A program made the translations under genes and the position numbers. From positions 1 to 64,000 of the forward strand of contig CAYVBK010000024.1 in NCBI GenBank assembly GCA_964449465.1: DNA of 64,000 nucleotides. Direction: 5' to 3'. The notes beneath the pieces are model-generated. The model saw only the letters and a program-made list of their open reading frames with translations, made no database searches and was not told the DNA's origin. This stretch comes from CAYRXM01 sp964449465. Lineage in GTDB: Bacteria > Chloroflexota > Anaerolineae > JAFGEY01. Within the stretch, counting starts at the first letter, position 1. Every line of letters begins with the position of its first letter. Shown here one piece after another: positions 1 to 8,110 of this stretch.

Positions 1-57
1 CTCATACTGGTCAATGGAGAGGCGATCCCGATTCCCTCTCCGACAGGCTGCTAGTAT

Positions 58-98
58 ACAAAAAAAGCGCAGGTAGCACAAGAATGTGCTACCTGCGC
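58..98 (-). terminator. Rho-independent terminator for the leftmost minus-strand gene
   Basis: A perfect 14-bp stem (67-80 with 85-98) closes a 4-nt loop. On the minus strand it is followed by a run of T (complement of the A-run at 60-66). It lies about 140 bp past the stop of the minus-strand lipoprotein gene, so it most likely ends that transcript. Confidence 0.85.
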
Positions 99-134
99 CA
101 ATGCCATGCTTGCGGTCGCTCTGGACGCTGCAAC

Positions 135-223
135 ATTGGTTTCGACTCAACCAACACCGCTCTCTCAGCGCGGGGTTTTAACCCCGCCTGGCAGTGCACT
201 CGAACATTGGTTGAGCCACAACT
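135..223. repeat. Remnants of a palindromic interspersed repeat plus a short hairpin
   Basis: Positions 135-155 match the repeat found intact at 14362-14386 and 62103-62127, in inverse orientation and lacking about 4 central bases. Positions 205-223 carry another partial copy beginning TTGGTTGAGCC. Between them, 170-187 is a perfect 8-bp-stem palindrome (GCGGGGTT/AACCCCGC). This untranslated stretch between gene and terminator looks like a landing place for small repeats. Confidence 0.55.
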
Positions 224-239
224 ACCGAACGCGCTCAAC

Positions 240-734
240 TTATGGGATCATAGCCGGGGCAGGCAGTTGGATGTTGGACACCTGCTCGCTGCCGGCCAGG
301 TCGCAGATCTGGCGGATGGGCACCCAGGCCTGCACCTTGTTGCCGACTTGTGAGCCGATTTCGATGCCCTGTTCTTGCAAAACGCCCGCATCCTCGCCAT
401 TCAAGGTGATCAAGACCTGAATTTTATCGTCTTGGGCCTTGAACCCGAGTTGGGCGGCGGCGGCCGACGGATCGGCGGCGGCGACAATCTGCGCCAGTGG
501 GCCGGTCACCTTGGGGCAACTTGATTTGTCGGACTGGCCTTTCAGGTCGGGCATCTGGCTGGTGTCTACCTCAATGCGGTCCAGTTTTGGTGTCGGCGGG
601 ACGTTTTGCGGCTGGGCGACGTTGGGAGCGACAGTGGGTTGAGCCTGAGCCAGGGCGCAGCCAGCCACAATCAGGCTGAGCAGTGTCAACATGGCTATGG
701 CGGCGATGATTGAAGCGGGATTTTGTGTTTTCAT
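240..734 (-). CDS. Predicted secreted lipoprotein of unknown function
   Basis: This is a 164-residue protein. A hydrophobic signal segment (about residues 7-24) ends in a lipobox with the lipidation cysteine at residue 26 (LIVAGC). A Pro/Gln/Thr-rich linker follows, then a roughly 100-residue C-terminal part with no family I recognise. The start is set by a GGAGG ribosome binding site 5 nt upstream. The same frame stays open far upstream, across the kinase on the other strand, but the signal peptide and Shine-Dalgarno fix this start. It is transcribed divergently from the PfkB gene and ends at the terminator near position 60. It is probably exported and anchored to the membrane, with role unknown. 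Confidence 0.75.
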   Translation of the reverse strand: MKTQNPASIIAAIAMLTLLSLIVAGCALAQAQPTVAPNVAQPQNVPPTPKLDRIEVDTSQMPDLKGQSDKSSCPKVTGPLAQIVAAADPSAAAAQLGFKAQDDKIQVLITLNGEDAGVLQEQGIEIGSQVGNKVQAWVPIRQICDLAGSEQVSNIQLPAPAMIP

Positions 735-920
735 TTCTTCCTCCAAATCCAAATCGAGACAAGGAATTGCGGTCAGGTTGCCAGGTATCATTTCAAAAAA
801 TAGGGGAACGCCAGTGTTTTGACGGTGTTTCCCCAAGATATTGAAAAGAGGTGATTTTGACAGGTTTTCAACCTGAAGACGCTCGACAGGCGTGTTTGGT
901 TCCCCGAAAAGGAGTGAAAA

Positions 921-1796
921 ATGACCGATGTGGATATTTTGATGGTGGGCCACCTGGCCCGAGACCGGTTGGTGGTGGATGGACAGGCCGAAATGGCCAC
1001 CGGCGGGGCAGTGTATTATGGCGGTATGGCACTGCGGCGATTGGGTGTGCGGGTGGGTGTGGTGACGCGTCTGCATCCCGACGATTTTGCCTGCCTGGAC
1101 GACATGATCCAGGCAGGGATTCAGGTTTCGGCGGCGCCGGCGGCACAAACGTCGGGCATCGAAAACGTTTATCATTCGGCCGATATGGAGCGCCGCCTGT
1201 GCCGGCCGCTGGGCTTTGCCGGGCCGTTTCAGCAGGCCGATTTTCCATCCTGGTCGGCGCAAGTGTATATGGCGGCACCGATCATTGCCGGCGAAATTGA
1301 CATGGCTTTGCTGCGCTGGCTGGCCGGGCGCGGGCCGGTGGATCTGGATGTGCAGGGCTTTGTGCGCGTGCCGCAAGGCGACGAACTGGTTTTTCGTCCC
1401 TGGCCCGACATGGCCGCCGGGTTGGCCTGCGTGACCTATCTCAAGGTGGATCGCGCCGAGGCCGAACTGCTCACCGGCCAAAGCGACCTCCAGGCGGCGG
1501 CACACAAGCTGGCCGCGTATGGCCCACGCGAGATTGTGCTGACCCAATCGTCGGGTGTGACTGTCTATGCCGACGGTGAGATGGCCTGGTCGCCGTTCAA
1601 ATCGCGTTCGCTGGTGGGGCGCACCGGGCGCGGCGATACCTGTTTTGCCACCTATGTGGGCAAGCGGCTCTGTTGTTCGCCGGCCGAGGCCTGTCGCTGG
1701 GCCGCTGCTGTCACCACGCTCAAGCAAGAGCGGCCCGGCCCCTGGCACGGCACGCCCGCCGATGTGGAACAGGCGATGATCGAGCGCGGCATTTGA
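921..1796 (+). CDS. PfkB-family carbohydrate kinase
   Basis: This 291-residue protein has the ribokinase/PfkB fold. The C-terminal signature is GRTGRGDT, with the probable catalytic base Asp239, a variant of the usual GAGD motif. An N-terminal substrate region contains the GG pair around residues 28-35. PfkB enzymes transfer the gamma-phosphate of ATP to a sugar or nucleoside hydroxyl, and the substrate here cannot be read from the sequence. An AAGGAG site lies 6 nt before the ATG. The FadR-type regulator gene follows, and its promoter overlaps this gene's stop codon, so the two can be transcribed separately. At 291 residues it is close to the usual family length of about 300. Confidence 0.85.
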   Translation: MTDVDILMVGHLARDRLVVDGQAEMATGGAVYYGGMALRRLGVRVGVVTRLHPDDFACLDDMIQAGIQVSAAPAAQTSGIENVYHSADMERRLCRPLGFAGPFQQADFPSWSAQVYMAAPIIAGEIDMALLRWLAGRGPVDLDVQGFVRVPQGDELVFRPWPDMAAGLACVTYLKVDRAEAELLTGQSDLQAAAHKLAAYGPREIVLTQSSGVTVYADGEMAWSPFKSRSLVGRTGRGDTCFATYVGKRLCCSPAEACRWAAAVTTLKQERPGPWHGTPADVEQAMIERGI

Positions 1797-1821
1797 CAAA
1801 AGCGCGTTTCAAAGGTACAAT
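1793..1821 (+). promoter_or_regulatory. Sigma-70 promoter of the FadR-type regulator
   Basis: TTGACA (1793-1798), a 17-bp spacer and TACAAT (1816-1821) make a near-consensus promoter. The -35 box contains the TGA stop codon of the kinase gene. GGTACAAT is repeated directly 9 bp later (1823-1830). That repeat could be a second -10 or part of an operator for the regulator encoded just downstream. Confidence 0.75.
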
Positions 1822-1869
1822 AGGTACAATGTTTAGGATGGATACAACCCTTGCGTGGGAAAGGGCAAG

Positions 1870-2559
1870 ATGACTGCGGATCCATTCGCTCATTCTATTC
1901 TGCGTTATATCATTGATCAGGGGTTGGCTCAGCCGGGAGGTGAACCGGTTAAACTGCCGCCGCTGGATGATCTGGCGCAGAGCTTGCGGGTCAGCCGGGG
2001 CAAGTTGCGCGAAGATATGCTCACTGCTCAGGCCTATGGGTTGATCGAGATGCGGCCCGGCGATGGCACCTATGTCTGCCCGTTTGACTTTTACGCCGCC
2101 ATCCGCCCGGCCGTGTTGTATGGCATTGCCTGCGATGGACACAATTTTGACCGCATCTATCGCCTGCGGGCGCAGCTCGAGGTAGCTTTTTGGGATCAGG
2201 CGGTAGAATCGCTGACCGAGTCGGACCTTCGAGAATTGCAGAGCATTGTCGAACGCGCCGAATGTAAATTGGCCGGCAGACCCATCGAAATCCCACACCG
2301 CGAACACCGCGAGCTGCATCTGCGCATTTTTGAACGATTGGACAATCCTTTTGTGCAGGGGCTGCTCAAAGCCTATTGGGATGCCTACGAAGCGGTCGAA
2401 CTGCACCGTTATTTTGAATTAAATTACTATCAGCAGATGTGGGACAGTCATCGCCAGATGGTCGAGGCGATTACAAGCGGGCAGAGCCAGCAGGGACGGG
2501 ACATTTTGCGCAGCCATTTTCGCATATTAGAAGACCGTTTGCAAAGCCAAAATTTTTGA
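1870..2559 (+). CDS. GntR/FadR-family transcriptional regulator
   Basis: This 229-residue protein has an N-terminal winged helix (about residues 5-70, including a recognisable LAQSLRVSRGKLRED helix-turn-helix) and a C-terminal all-helical FCD ligand-binding domain (about 85-225). The FCD domain carries Asp/His residues of the metal or carboxylate pocket (for example HREHRELH). FCD regulators respond to small organic acids or sugar acids and usually repress nearby catabolic genes. I chose ATG 1870, preceded by GGGAAAGGG, over an in-frame GTG at 1855, which lacks a ribosome site. It has its own promoter and a perfect terminator directly after it. The PfkB gene upstream is a likely target. Confidence 0.85.
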   Translation: MTADPFAHSILRYIIDQGLAQPGGEPVKLPPLDDLAQSLRVSRGKLREDMLTAQAYGLIEMRPGDGTYVCPFDFYAAIRPAVLYGIACDGHNFDRIYRLRAQLEVAFWDQAVESLTESDLRELQSIVERAECKLAGRPIEIPHREHRELHLRIFERLDNPFVQGLLKAYWDAYEAVELHRYFELNYYQQMWDSHRQMVEAITSGQSQQGRDILRSHFRILEDRLQSQNF

Positions 2560-2600
2560 AAGGAGGATAACCGCCAACAGGCCGGATGCTCTCCTCTTCA

Positions 2601-2636
2601 CGCCGTTGTGAGATGCCAGTTCACAACGGCGTTTTT
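2601..2636 (+). terminator. Rho-independent terminator after the FadR-type gene
   Basis: An 11-bp perfect stem (2601-2611 with 2621-2631) has a 9-nt loop and is followed by TTTTT (2632-2636). It separates the regulator from the glutamate synthase operon. Confidence 0.88.
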
Positions 2637-2658
2637 GTGTCTGTGCGGTTGACCGAGT

Positions 2659-4179
2659 ATGCCTCTTTCGGTGCTAAATTCCGAGTTTATTGTCGAACGA
2701 AATCCCGACCGTTGCATTGCCTGTCAGGTGTGCGTGCGCCAGTGCGCCAATGACGTGCATGCTTTTGACCCTGACGATGATTGGGTGTATAGCGACGAGA
2801 GCCGCTGTGTGGGCTGTCACCGCTGTGCCACGCTTTGTCCCACTCATGCGCTGACCATCCGCTGTACGCCGATGGAGTTTCGCCCCAACGCCAACTGGAC
2901 GGCGGCGCGGCTGACCAATCTGTACAAACAGGCCGAAACCGGCGGCATTTTGCTCACCGGGATGGGCTGCGATCAGGGGCAGCGCATCTATTTCGACCAT
3001 TTGCTGCTCAACGCCTCTCAGGTGACCAACCCCTCGATTGACCCGCTGCGTGAGCCGATGGAACTGCGCACCTATATCGGCCGCAAGCCCGACCGGGTCG
3101 AGGTGAAAAAGGATGCCCAGGGACGAGTCAGCCTGGAGACGCGGGTGGGGCCGCAGTTGGTGCTGGAAACGCCGATCATGTTTTCGGCCATGTCCTACGG
3201 CTCGATCAGCTATAATGCCTGCCTGTCGCTGGCGCAGGCGGCCCGCGACAGCGGCATTATGTACAATACCGGCGAGGGCGGCTTGCACGCCAGCCTGTAC
3301 GAGTATGGCCCCTGGACGATTGCTCAGGTGGCTTCGGGGCGGTTTGGCGTGCATGCCGATTACCTGGGCACTGCCGCCGCGTTGGAAATCAAGATCGGCC
3401 AGGGGGCCAAGCCGGGCATCGGTGGACACCTGCCCGGTGAAAAGGTGTCGGCCGATGTGTCGCGCACGCGCATGATCCCGCAGGGCAGCGATGCCCTTTC
3501 GCCGGCTCCACACCACGATATTTATTCGATTGAAGATTTGCGTCAATTGATTTATGCTCTCAAAGAAGCCACTCATTACACCAAGCCGGTGGGAGTGAAA
3601 ATTGCCGCCGTCCACAATGTGGCTCCCATTGCCAGCGGCATTGCCCGCGCCGGCGCCGATTACATTGCCATAGACGGGCTGCGCGGCGGCACCGGTGCCG
3701 CGCCGACGGTGATCCGCAACAATGTGGGCATTCCCATCGAGCTGGCGATTGCGGCGGTGGATCAACGACTGCGCGATGAGGGGATTCGCAATCAGGTTTC
3801 GGTGATTGCTGCCGGCTCGATCCGCAGCAGCGGCGATGTGGTCAAAATCATTGCCCTGGGCGCCGACGCCGTCTATATTGGCACCGGCGCGCTGGTGGCG
3901 TTGGGCTGCCATCTGTGCCAGAAATGCTATACCGGCAAGTGCAATTGGGGCATTGCCACCCAAGACCCCTATCTGACCAAGCGGCTCAACCCCAACATCG
4001 GGGCCCGGCATTTGTCCAACCTGGTGCGGGCCTGGTCGCTGGAAATCAAAGAGATGCTAGGCGGGATGGGCGTGAACGCCATTGAAAGCCTGCGCGGCAA
4101 CCGCGACCATTTGCGCGGCGTGGGTTTGAACGAGGTTGAATTGAAAGCGCTGGGGGTCAAGCTGGCGGGAATAGCCTGA
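2659..4179 (+). CDS. Archaeal-type glutamate synthase, ferredoxin/FMN subunit
   Basis: This 506-residue protein begins with two 4Fe-4S ferredoxin motifs (Cys19/22/25/29 and Cys50/53/56/60), followed by the FMN-binding synthase barrel of the GltB central domain (about residues 75-490). A cysteine group at 417/420/423/428 is where GltB proteins hold their own Fe-S cluster. Residues GGTGAAPT (about 345-352) are the conserved FMN/2-oxoglutarate loop. In the archaeal arrangement the amidotransferase and GXGXG domains are separate proteins, and both are encoded downstream here. The expected reaction is 2-oxoglutarate plus glutamine-derived ammonia plus two electrons giving glutamate. A related family is N-methylglutamate synthase, which the sequence alone does not exclude. 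It is the first gene of the operon. Confidence 0.88.
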   Translation: MPLSVLNSEFIVERNPDRCIACQVCVRQCANDVHAFDPDDDWVYSDESRCVGCHRCATLCPTHALTIRCTPMEFRPNANWTAARLTNLYKQAETGGILLTGMGCDQGQRIYFDHLLLNASQVTNPSIDPLREPMELRTYIGRKPDRVEVKKDAQGRVSLETRVGPQLVLETPIMFSAMSYGSISYNACLSLAQAARDSGIMYNTGEGGLHASLYEYGPWTIAQVASGRFGVHADYLGTAAALEIKIGQGAKPGIGGHLPGEKVSADVSRTRMIPQGSDALSPAPHHDIYSIEDLRQLIYALKEATHYTKPVGVKIAAVHNVAPIASGIARAGADYIAIDGLRGGTGAAPTVIRNNVGIPIELAIAAVDQRLRDEGIRNQVSVIAAGSIRSSGDVVKIIALGADAVYIGTGALVALGCHLCQKCYTGKCNWGIATQDPYLTKRLNPNIGARHLSNLVRAWSLEIKEMLGGMGVNAIESLRGNRDHLRGVGLNEVELKALGVKLAGIA

Positions 4180-4245
4180 GAGGATGTTGGCGACCCAAGA
4201 TGCCACTTGATGCTTGCTATTTGCAATTTATACCAGGATGTAAAA

Positions 4246-4740
4246 ATGAAACGCATCTATGTCAACGAAGAATATTGTATTGGTTGCCGGTTGTGCGAGA
4301 TCAACTGCCTGACCCAACATTCGCAGTCCAGGAAAATCATCAAGGCGTTCAAAGAAGAGGCGCCTCGGGCGATGGCGCGGGTGTTGGTGGAAGAAGAGGG
4401 GCCGCTCTCTTTTGCCATGCAGTGTCGGCATTGCGCCGAGGCGGTGTGCGTGGAGGCGTGCATCACCGGAGCCATGCATCGCGATGAAATGACCGGCGCC
4501 GTGTTGTGCGACGAGGATCGTTGTGTGGGCTGTTGGACCTGCATCATGGTCTGTCCGTTTGGGGCGATCAAACGCAGCCTGAGCGAGCGCGGGGCCAAGG
4601 CCGCCTCTAAATGCGACTTGTGTTACGGCAGTCAGACGCCGGCCTGCGTGGCGCACTGCCCCAATGAGGCGCTGGTCTATGAACAAGAGGCCGAATTCAA
4701 GAAACGCATGTCGGTCAAAGAAAAGCTGGGTAAGGAGTAG
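4246..4740 (+). CDS. Four-cluster ferredoxin-type electron-transfer protein
   Basis: This 164-residue cytoplasmic protein resembles the HycB/CooF/DMSO-reductase beta-subunit family. Four cysteine groups are visible, CIGCRLC..C, CRHC...C..C, CVGCWTC..C and CDLC...C..C, enough for up to four 4Fe-4S clusters. It sits between the synthase subunit and an FAD oxidoreductase, separated from the latter by 4 nt, so it probably carries electrons between them. The start at 4246 (MKRIYVNEEYC) was chosen because an AGGA precedes it and the first cluster follows directly. An in-frame start at 4207 has no ribosome site. Confidence 0.85.
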   Translation: MKRIYVNEEYCIGCRLCEINCLTQHSQSRKIIKAFKEEAPRAMARVLVEEEGPLSFAMQCRHCAEAVCVEACITGAMHRDEMTGAVLCDEDRCVGCWTCIMVCPFGAIKRSLSERGAKAASKCDLCYGSQTPACVAHCPNEALVYEQEAEFKKRMSVKEKLGKE

Positions 4741-4744
4741 GTGT

Positions 4745-6037
4745 ATGGGGATTCGATATGTGATGGTTGGCAATTCGGCGGCGGCTATCGGCGCGGTGGA
4801 GGCCATTCGGCAGTGCGATACCACGCAGCCGATCACGATCATTTCGGACGAGCCGCATCATACCTATTCGCGCCCATTGATCTCGTACTGGCTGGGCGGC
4901 CTGGTAGACGCCGGTCGGATGGCGTATCGCCCGGCCGATTTTTACACCCGTTACAAGGTGCAGAGCATGTTGGGCGTCCAGGTCACCGGCATCCACACCA
5001 GCGAGCATACCCTGTCATTGCATGGCGGCGGACAGGTAGAGTATGATCGCCTGTTGATCGCCAGCGGGGGCAAGCCCTTTGTGCCGCCTACGCCCGGTGC
5101 CGACCTGGAGGGGACCTTTACCCTGACCCGCTGGGATGATGCGCAGCGCATTGATCGTTATATTCGAGAGCGCGGGGCCAAATCGGTGGTGGTGGTGGGC
5201 GGCGGGCTGATCGGTCTCAAGACGGTCGAGGCGTTGCTGGCGCGGGGCTTGCGGGTGACGCTGATCGAACTGGCCGACCGCATCCTCAGCCTGGTGTTTG
5301 ACCGCACGGCCTCTCGGCTGGCCGAGACCATTTTGCGTCGTGAGCATGTGGATGTGCGCACCGGGTCTACGGTGCAAGAGATTGTGGGGCGCGGCGGGCG
5401 GGTGGATCATGCCTTGCTGCGCGATGGAGAGCGGTTGGATTGTGACATGGTGATCTGGGCCATCGGTGTGCGGCCCAATACTACTCTGATTCCTCAAGAC
5501 TCCGAAATCAAGATCAATCGAGGGATTTGTGTAGATTTGAGCATGCGCACCACGGCTGCCGATGTGTGGGCCGCCGGCGATTGCGTGGAGGCGTTTGATA
5601 TGTTGTTGGAGACCTGCCGGCCCATCGCCATCTGGCCGAATGCCTATAAACAGGGGCAGGTGGCCGGGTACAATATGGCCGGCACGACCAAAGCCTATGA
5701 AGGCGGCGTTGCCATGAATGCCATGAGCATCTGCGACGTGCCGACCATCTCGGTGGGCATCACCGACCCGCCGGCCAATGACGGGGCGTTTCAGGTTTTG
5801 GAAGAATATCAGCGCGAAAATGGAAAATACAAAAAGCTGGTGCTAAAAGGCAACCGACTGGTCGGCGGGGTATTTTTCGGCGAGGTGGACCGCGCCGGCA
5901 TTTATACCGGCCTGATTCTCGACCGGGTAGATGTGACGCCGTTCAAGAATCATTTGCTCTCTGGAAATTTTGGCTTGATCTCGTTGCCCAAAGATTATCG
6001 TAAACATCTGGTAACTGGCGAAGGAATTGAGGTATGA
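4745..6037 (+). CDS. FAD-dependent NAD(P)H oxidoreductase
   Basis: This 430-residue flavoprotein belongs to the pyridine-nucleotide disulfide oxidoreductase superfamily, of the NADH-oxidase/rubredoxin-reductase type without a redox disulfide. It has an N-terminal FAD Rossmann site (VGNSAAAIGA, residues 6-15), a central NAD(P) site with a GGGLIG core (about 150-157) and the second FAD motif AAGDCVEA (about 276-283). AGGAG ends 7 nt before the ATG and the preceding stop is 4 nt away, implying tight operon coupling. It probably oxidises NAD(P)H and passes electrons through the adjacent ferredoxin to the synthase, replacing the GltD small subunit of the classic bacterial enzyme. Confidence 0.85.
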   Translation: MGIRYVMVGNSAAAIGAVEAIRQCDTTQPITIISDEPHHTYSRPLISYWLGGLVDAGRMAYRPADFYTRYKVQSMLGVQVTGIHTSEHTLSLHGGGQVEYDRLLIASGGKPFVPPTPGADLEGTFTLTRWDDAQRIDRYIRERGAKSVVVVGGGLIGLKTVEALLARGLRVTLIELADRILSLVFDRTASRLAETILRREHVDVRTGSTVQEIVGRGGRVDHALLRDGERLDCDMVIWAIGVRPNTTLIPQDSEIKINRGICVDLSMRTTAADVWAAGDCVEAFDMLLETCRPIAIWPNAYKQGQVAGYNMAGTTKAYEGGVAMNAMSICDVPTISVGITDPPANDGAFQVLEEYQRENGKYKKLVLKGNRLVGGVFFGEVDRAGIYTGLILDRVDVTPFKNHLLSGNFGLISLPKDYRKHLVTGEGIEV

Positions 6038-6107
6038 GGTAGCCAAGACCCATCTCGTCTACCTGTTCTCTGTCTACTTGATCCTTGTCTACTTTTTGGA
6101 GGATAGG

Positions 6108-7265
6108 ATGAACCTGTCTTTTTTGGAAAACCCTTATGGCGACGACCGTGTCAGCTCGGCCTGCGGGTTGTTTGGCATTATGGATGTGACCGGGCAGCTT
6201 TTTTCGGGCCACGATGTGGTGCAGGGCATTACCAACATGACCGACCGGGGCAACGGGTTGGGGTCGGGCTTTGCTGTGTATGGCTGTTACCCCGACTATG
6301 AAGACTGTTATGCTTTTCACGTGATGTATGTCGAACCGGGCAGTCGCTCGCATGTAGAGAGCCTGTTCAAGGCCGAGTTTGTGTGGGTGTATGCCGAAGA
6401 GGTGCCGCACAACCCCTTGCGCGGTCTGTTCAACCCGCCGCTGATCTGGCGTTATTTTCTCAAAGTGGACCCGCAGCACCCGGCCCTGGAGTTGATGGAT
6501 GAATCTGAGTACGTGGTGTCGCGGGTGATGCAGGTCAACACGTCGGATACGGGCGCCTATATTTATGGCAGCGGCAAAAACGTGGGCGTGTTCAAGGGGG
6601 TGGGGCTGCCGGAGCAGATCGCCGAATATTTTGGGATTGTAGACTATGAGGGCTATTTGTGGACAGCGCACAATCGCTTTCCCACCAACACGCCAGGCTG
6701 GTGGGGCGGGGCGCATCCCTTTGCCCTGCTCGATTGGACGGTGGTACACAACGGCGAAATCTCTTCATACGGCGCCAATCGGAGATATTTAGAGATGCGC
6801 GGCTATCATTGTACGATGGGCACCGACACCGAAGTGATGGCCTATGCGGCCGATTTTCTGATGCGTCGCCATGCTTTGCCGGTCGAAATAGCGGCGCAGG
6901 TGCTGGCTCCGCCGTTGTGGATCGAAATAGAGCGGATGCCGCCCGATCAGCGCGCCCTGTATCGCACTCTGCGCCAGGTTTACGGCGGACTGTTGGCCAA
7001 CGGTCCCTTTACCGTGATCATTGCCCGACACGGCGAGATGATCGGCCTGAGTGACCGCATCCGTTTGCGCCCATTGGTGGCGGCCACATGCGGCAACCGT
7101 TTGTATGTCTCGTCTGAAGAGGCTTCTATTCGGCTGGTCAGCCGCCATCTCGACCGGGTGTGGCAGCCGGTGGGTGGCGAGCCGGTGATCGGACGGCTGG
7201 GCGAGCCGCTGGCGCCGGCCGATGAACCTATCCGGGTCGAGATGCCCGAATGGGTGATGGCCTGA
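6108..7265 (+). CDS. Class II glutamine amidotransferase subunit of glutamate synthase
   Basis: This 385-residue protein has the Ntn-type glutaminase domain found in GlxB/MgsA and archaeal GltS subunits. CGLFGI begins at Cys19. In this family that cysteine must become the N-terminus, so an 18-residue propeptide is expected to be removed. Further glutaminase signatures are THNRFPTNT-like residues (AHNRFPTNTPG, about 188-198), a VVHNGEI motif and a GTDTEV motif. It releases ammonia from glutamine for the FMN subunit. The start at 6108 follows GGAGGA by 4 nt. An in-frame ATG at 6027 would add a hydrophobic 27-residue leader with no ribosome site and was rejected. Confidence 0.87.
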   Translation: MNLSFLENPYGDDRVSSACGLFGIMDVTGQLFSGHDVVQGITNMTDRGNGLGSGFAVYGCYPDYEDCYAFHVMYVEPGSRSHVESLFKAEFVWVYAEEVPHNPLRGLFNPPLIWRYFLKVDPQHPALELMDESEYVVSRVMQVNTSDTGAYIYGSGKNVGVFKGVGLPEQIAEYFGIVDYEGYLWTAHNRFPTNTPGWWGGAHPFALLDWTVVHNGEISSYGANRRYLEMRGYHCTMGTDTEVMAYAADFLMRRHALPVEIAAQVLAPPLWIEIERMPPDQRALYRTLRQVYGGLLANGPFTVIIARHGEMIGLSDRIRLRPLVAATCGNRLYVSSEEASIRLVSRHLDRVWQPVGGEPVIGRLGEPLAPADEPIRVEMPEWVMA

Positions 7266-7285
7266 TCGGCCGGGAGGACAGCAGG

Positions 7286-8041
7286 ATGGATCCATTGAAT
7301 TCGATATTGGAAATAGACGCCCAACATCTTTATTATCGGGATTTGAACGCTCAATTACGCCAGGCGGTGGCCGATGGAGTGGAGCGGATCGAACTGCGCA
7401 ACGTGTTCGGGCAGCGCTATCTGGGCACCGACCTGCATCGCCCGGTTGAGATGCACATCTATGGCACGCCGGGCAACGATCTGGCCGCGTTTATGGACGG
7501 GCCGCGTCTGGTGGTGTATGGCAATGCTCAAGATGGCTGCGGCAACACCATGAACGGCGGCGAGGTGATCATTCATGGCCGCGCCGGCGATGTGACCGGA
7601 CACTCGATGCGCGGCGGCAAAATTTTCGTCCGTGACGACGTAGGTTATCGGGTGGGCATTCACATGAAAGAGTACCAGGAGCAGCGGCCGGCGATCGTGA
7701 TCGGTGGCACGGCGCAGCACTTTTTGGGCGAGTATATGGCCGGAGGTGTGTTGTTGGTGCTGGGGCTGACTCTGCGGCCCGGCGAGCGACACATTGCCAG
7801 TTTTATCGGCACCGGCATGCACGGCGGGATCATCTATGTGCGCGGCGACCTGGATGCACATCAGTTAGGCAAAGAGGTTGGGGTGGTGCCGTTGAGTGAT
7901 GCGGATCGGGCATTGATCCAGGAACTGGTGGGCGAATATGCCCGTCATTTTGGCCGCGACAGCCAGGCCATCTTGAGCCGACCCTTTATCAAGCTGGTGC
8001 CGCTGTCCAGGCGGCCTTATGGCCGGCTGTATGCCTATTGA
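7286..8041 (+). CDS. GXGXG-motif subunit of glutamate synthase
   Basis: This 251-residue protein is the right-handed beta-helix domain that forms the C-terminus of classic GltB and a separate subunit in GlxC/MgsB and archaeal enzymes. Repeated Gly-rich turns are visible (for example GNTMNGGEV, GHSMRGGKI, YMAGGVLLVLG, GTGMHGGIIYV). It is structural, holding the glutaminase and synthase parts together around the ammonia path. GGGAGGA lies 7 nt before the ATG and the gene follows the amidotransferase by 20 nt. It is the last gene of the operon, followed by a strong terminator. Confidence 0.87.
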   Translation: MDPLNSILEIDAQHLYYRDLNAQLRQAVADGVERIELRNVFGQRYLGTDLHRPVEMHIYGTPGNDLAAFMDGPRLVVYGNAQDGCGNTMNGGEVIIHGRAGDVTGHSMRGGKIFVRDDVGYRVGIHMKEYQEQRPAIVIGGTAQHFLGEYMAGGVLLVLGLTLRPGERHIASFIGTGMHGGIIYVRGDLDAHQLGKEVGVVPLSDADRALIQELVGEYARHFGRDSQAILSRPFIKLVPLSRRPYGRLYAY

Positions 8042-8072
8042 TGGTGTGGTTGTTCTTGACCGGGTTTGCTAT

Positions 8073-8110
8073 GACCTCGCAGGTTGATAAAACCTGCGAG
8101 GTCTTGTTTT
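8073..8110 (+). terminator. Terminator of the glutamate synthase operon
   Basis: A 13-bp stem (8073-8085 with 8091-8103) has a 5-nt loop and is followed by TTGTTTT. The last bases touch the stop codon of the convergent GH38 gene. Confidence 0.85.

Noticed and set aside
740..1799. Long minus-strand open frame upstream of the lipoprotein, opposite the PfkB gene
   Set aside because: It lies antisense to a recognised kinase, is rich in His/Arg/Gln shadow composition, and the lipoprotein has its own ribosome site and signal peptide at 734.
2674..4011. A 445-codon minus-strand open frame opposite the glutamate synthase gene
   Set aside because: High-GC shadow frame. The plus-strand protein has clear Fe-S and FMN motifs.
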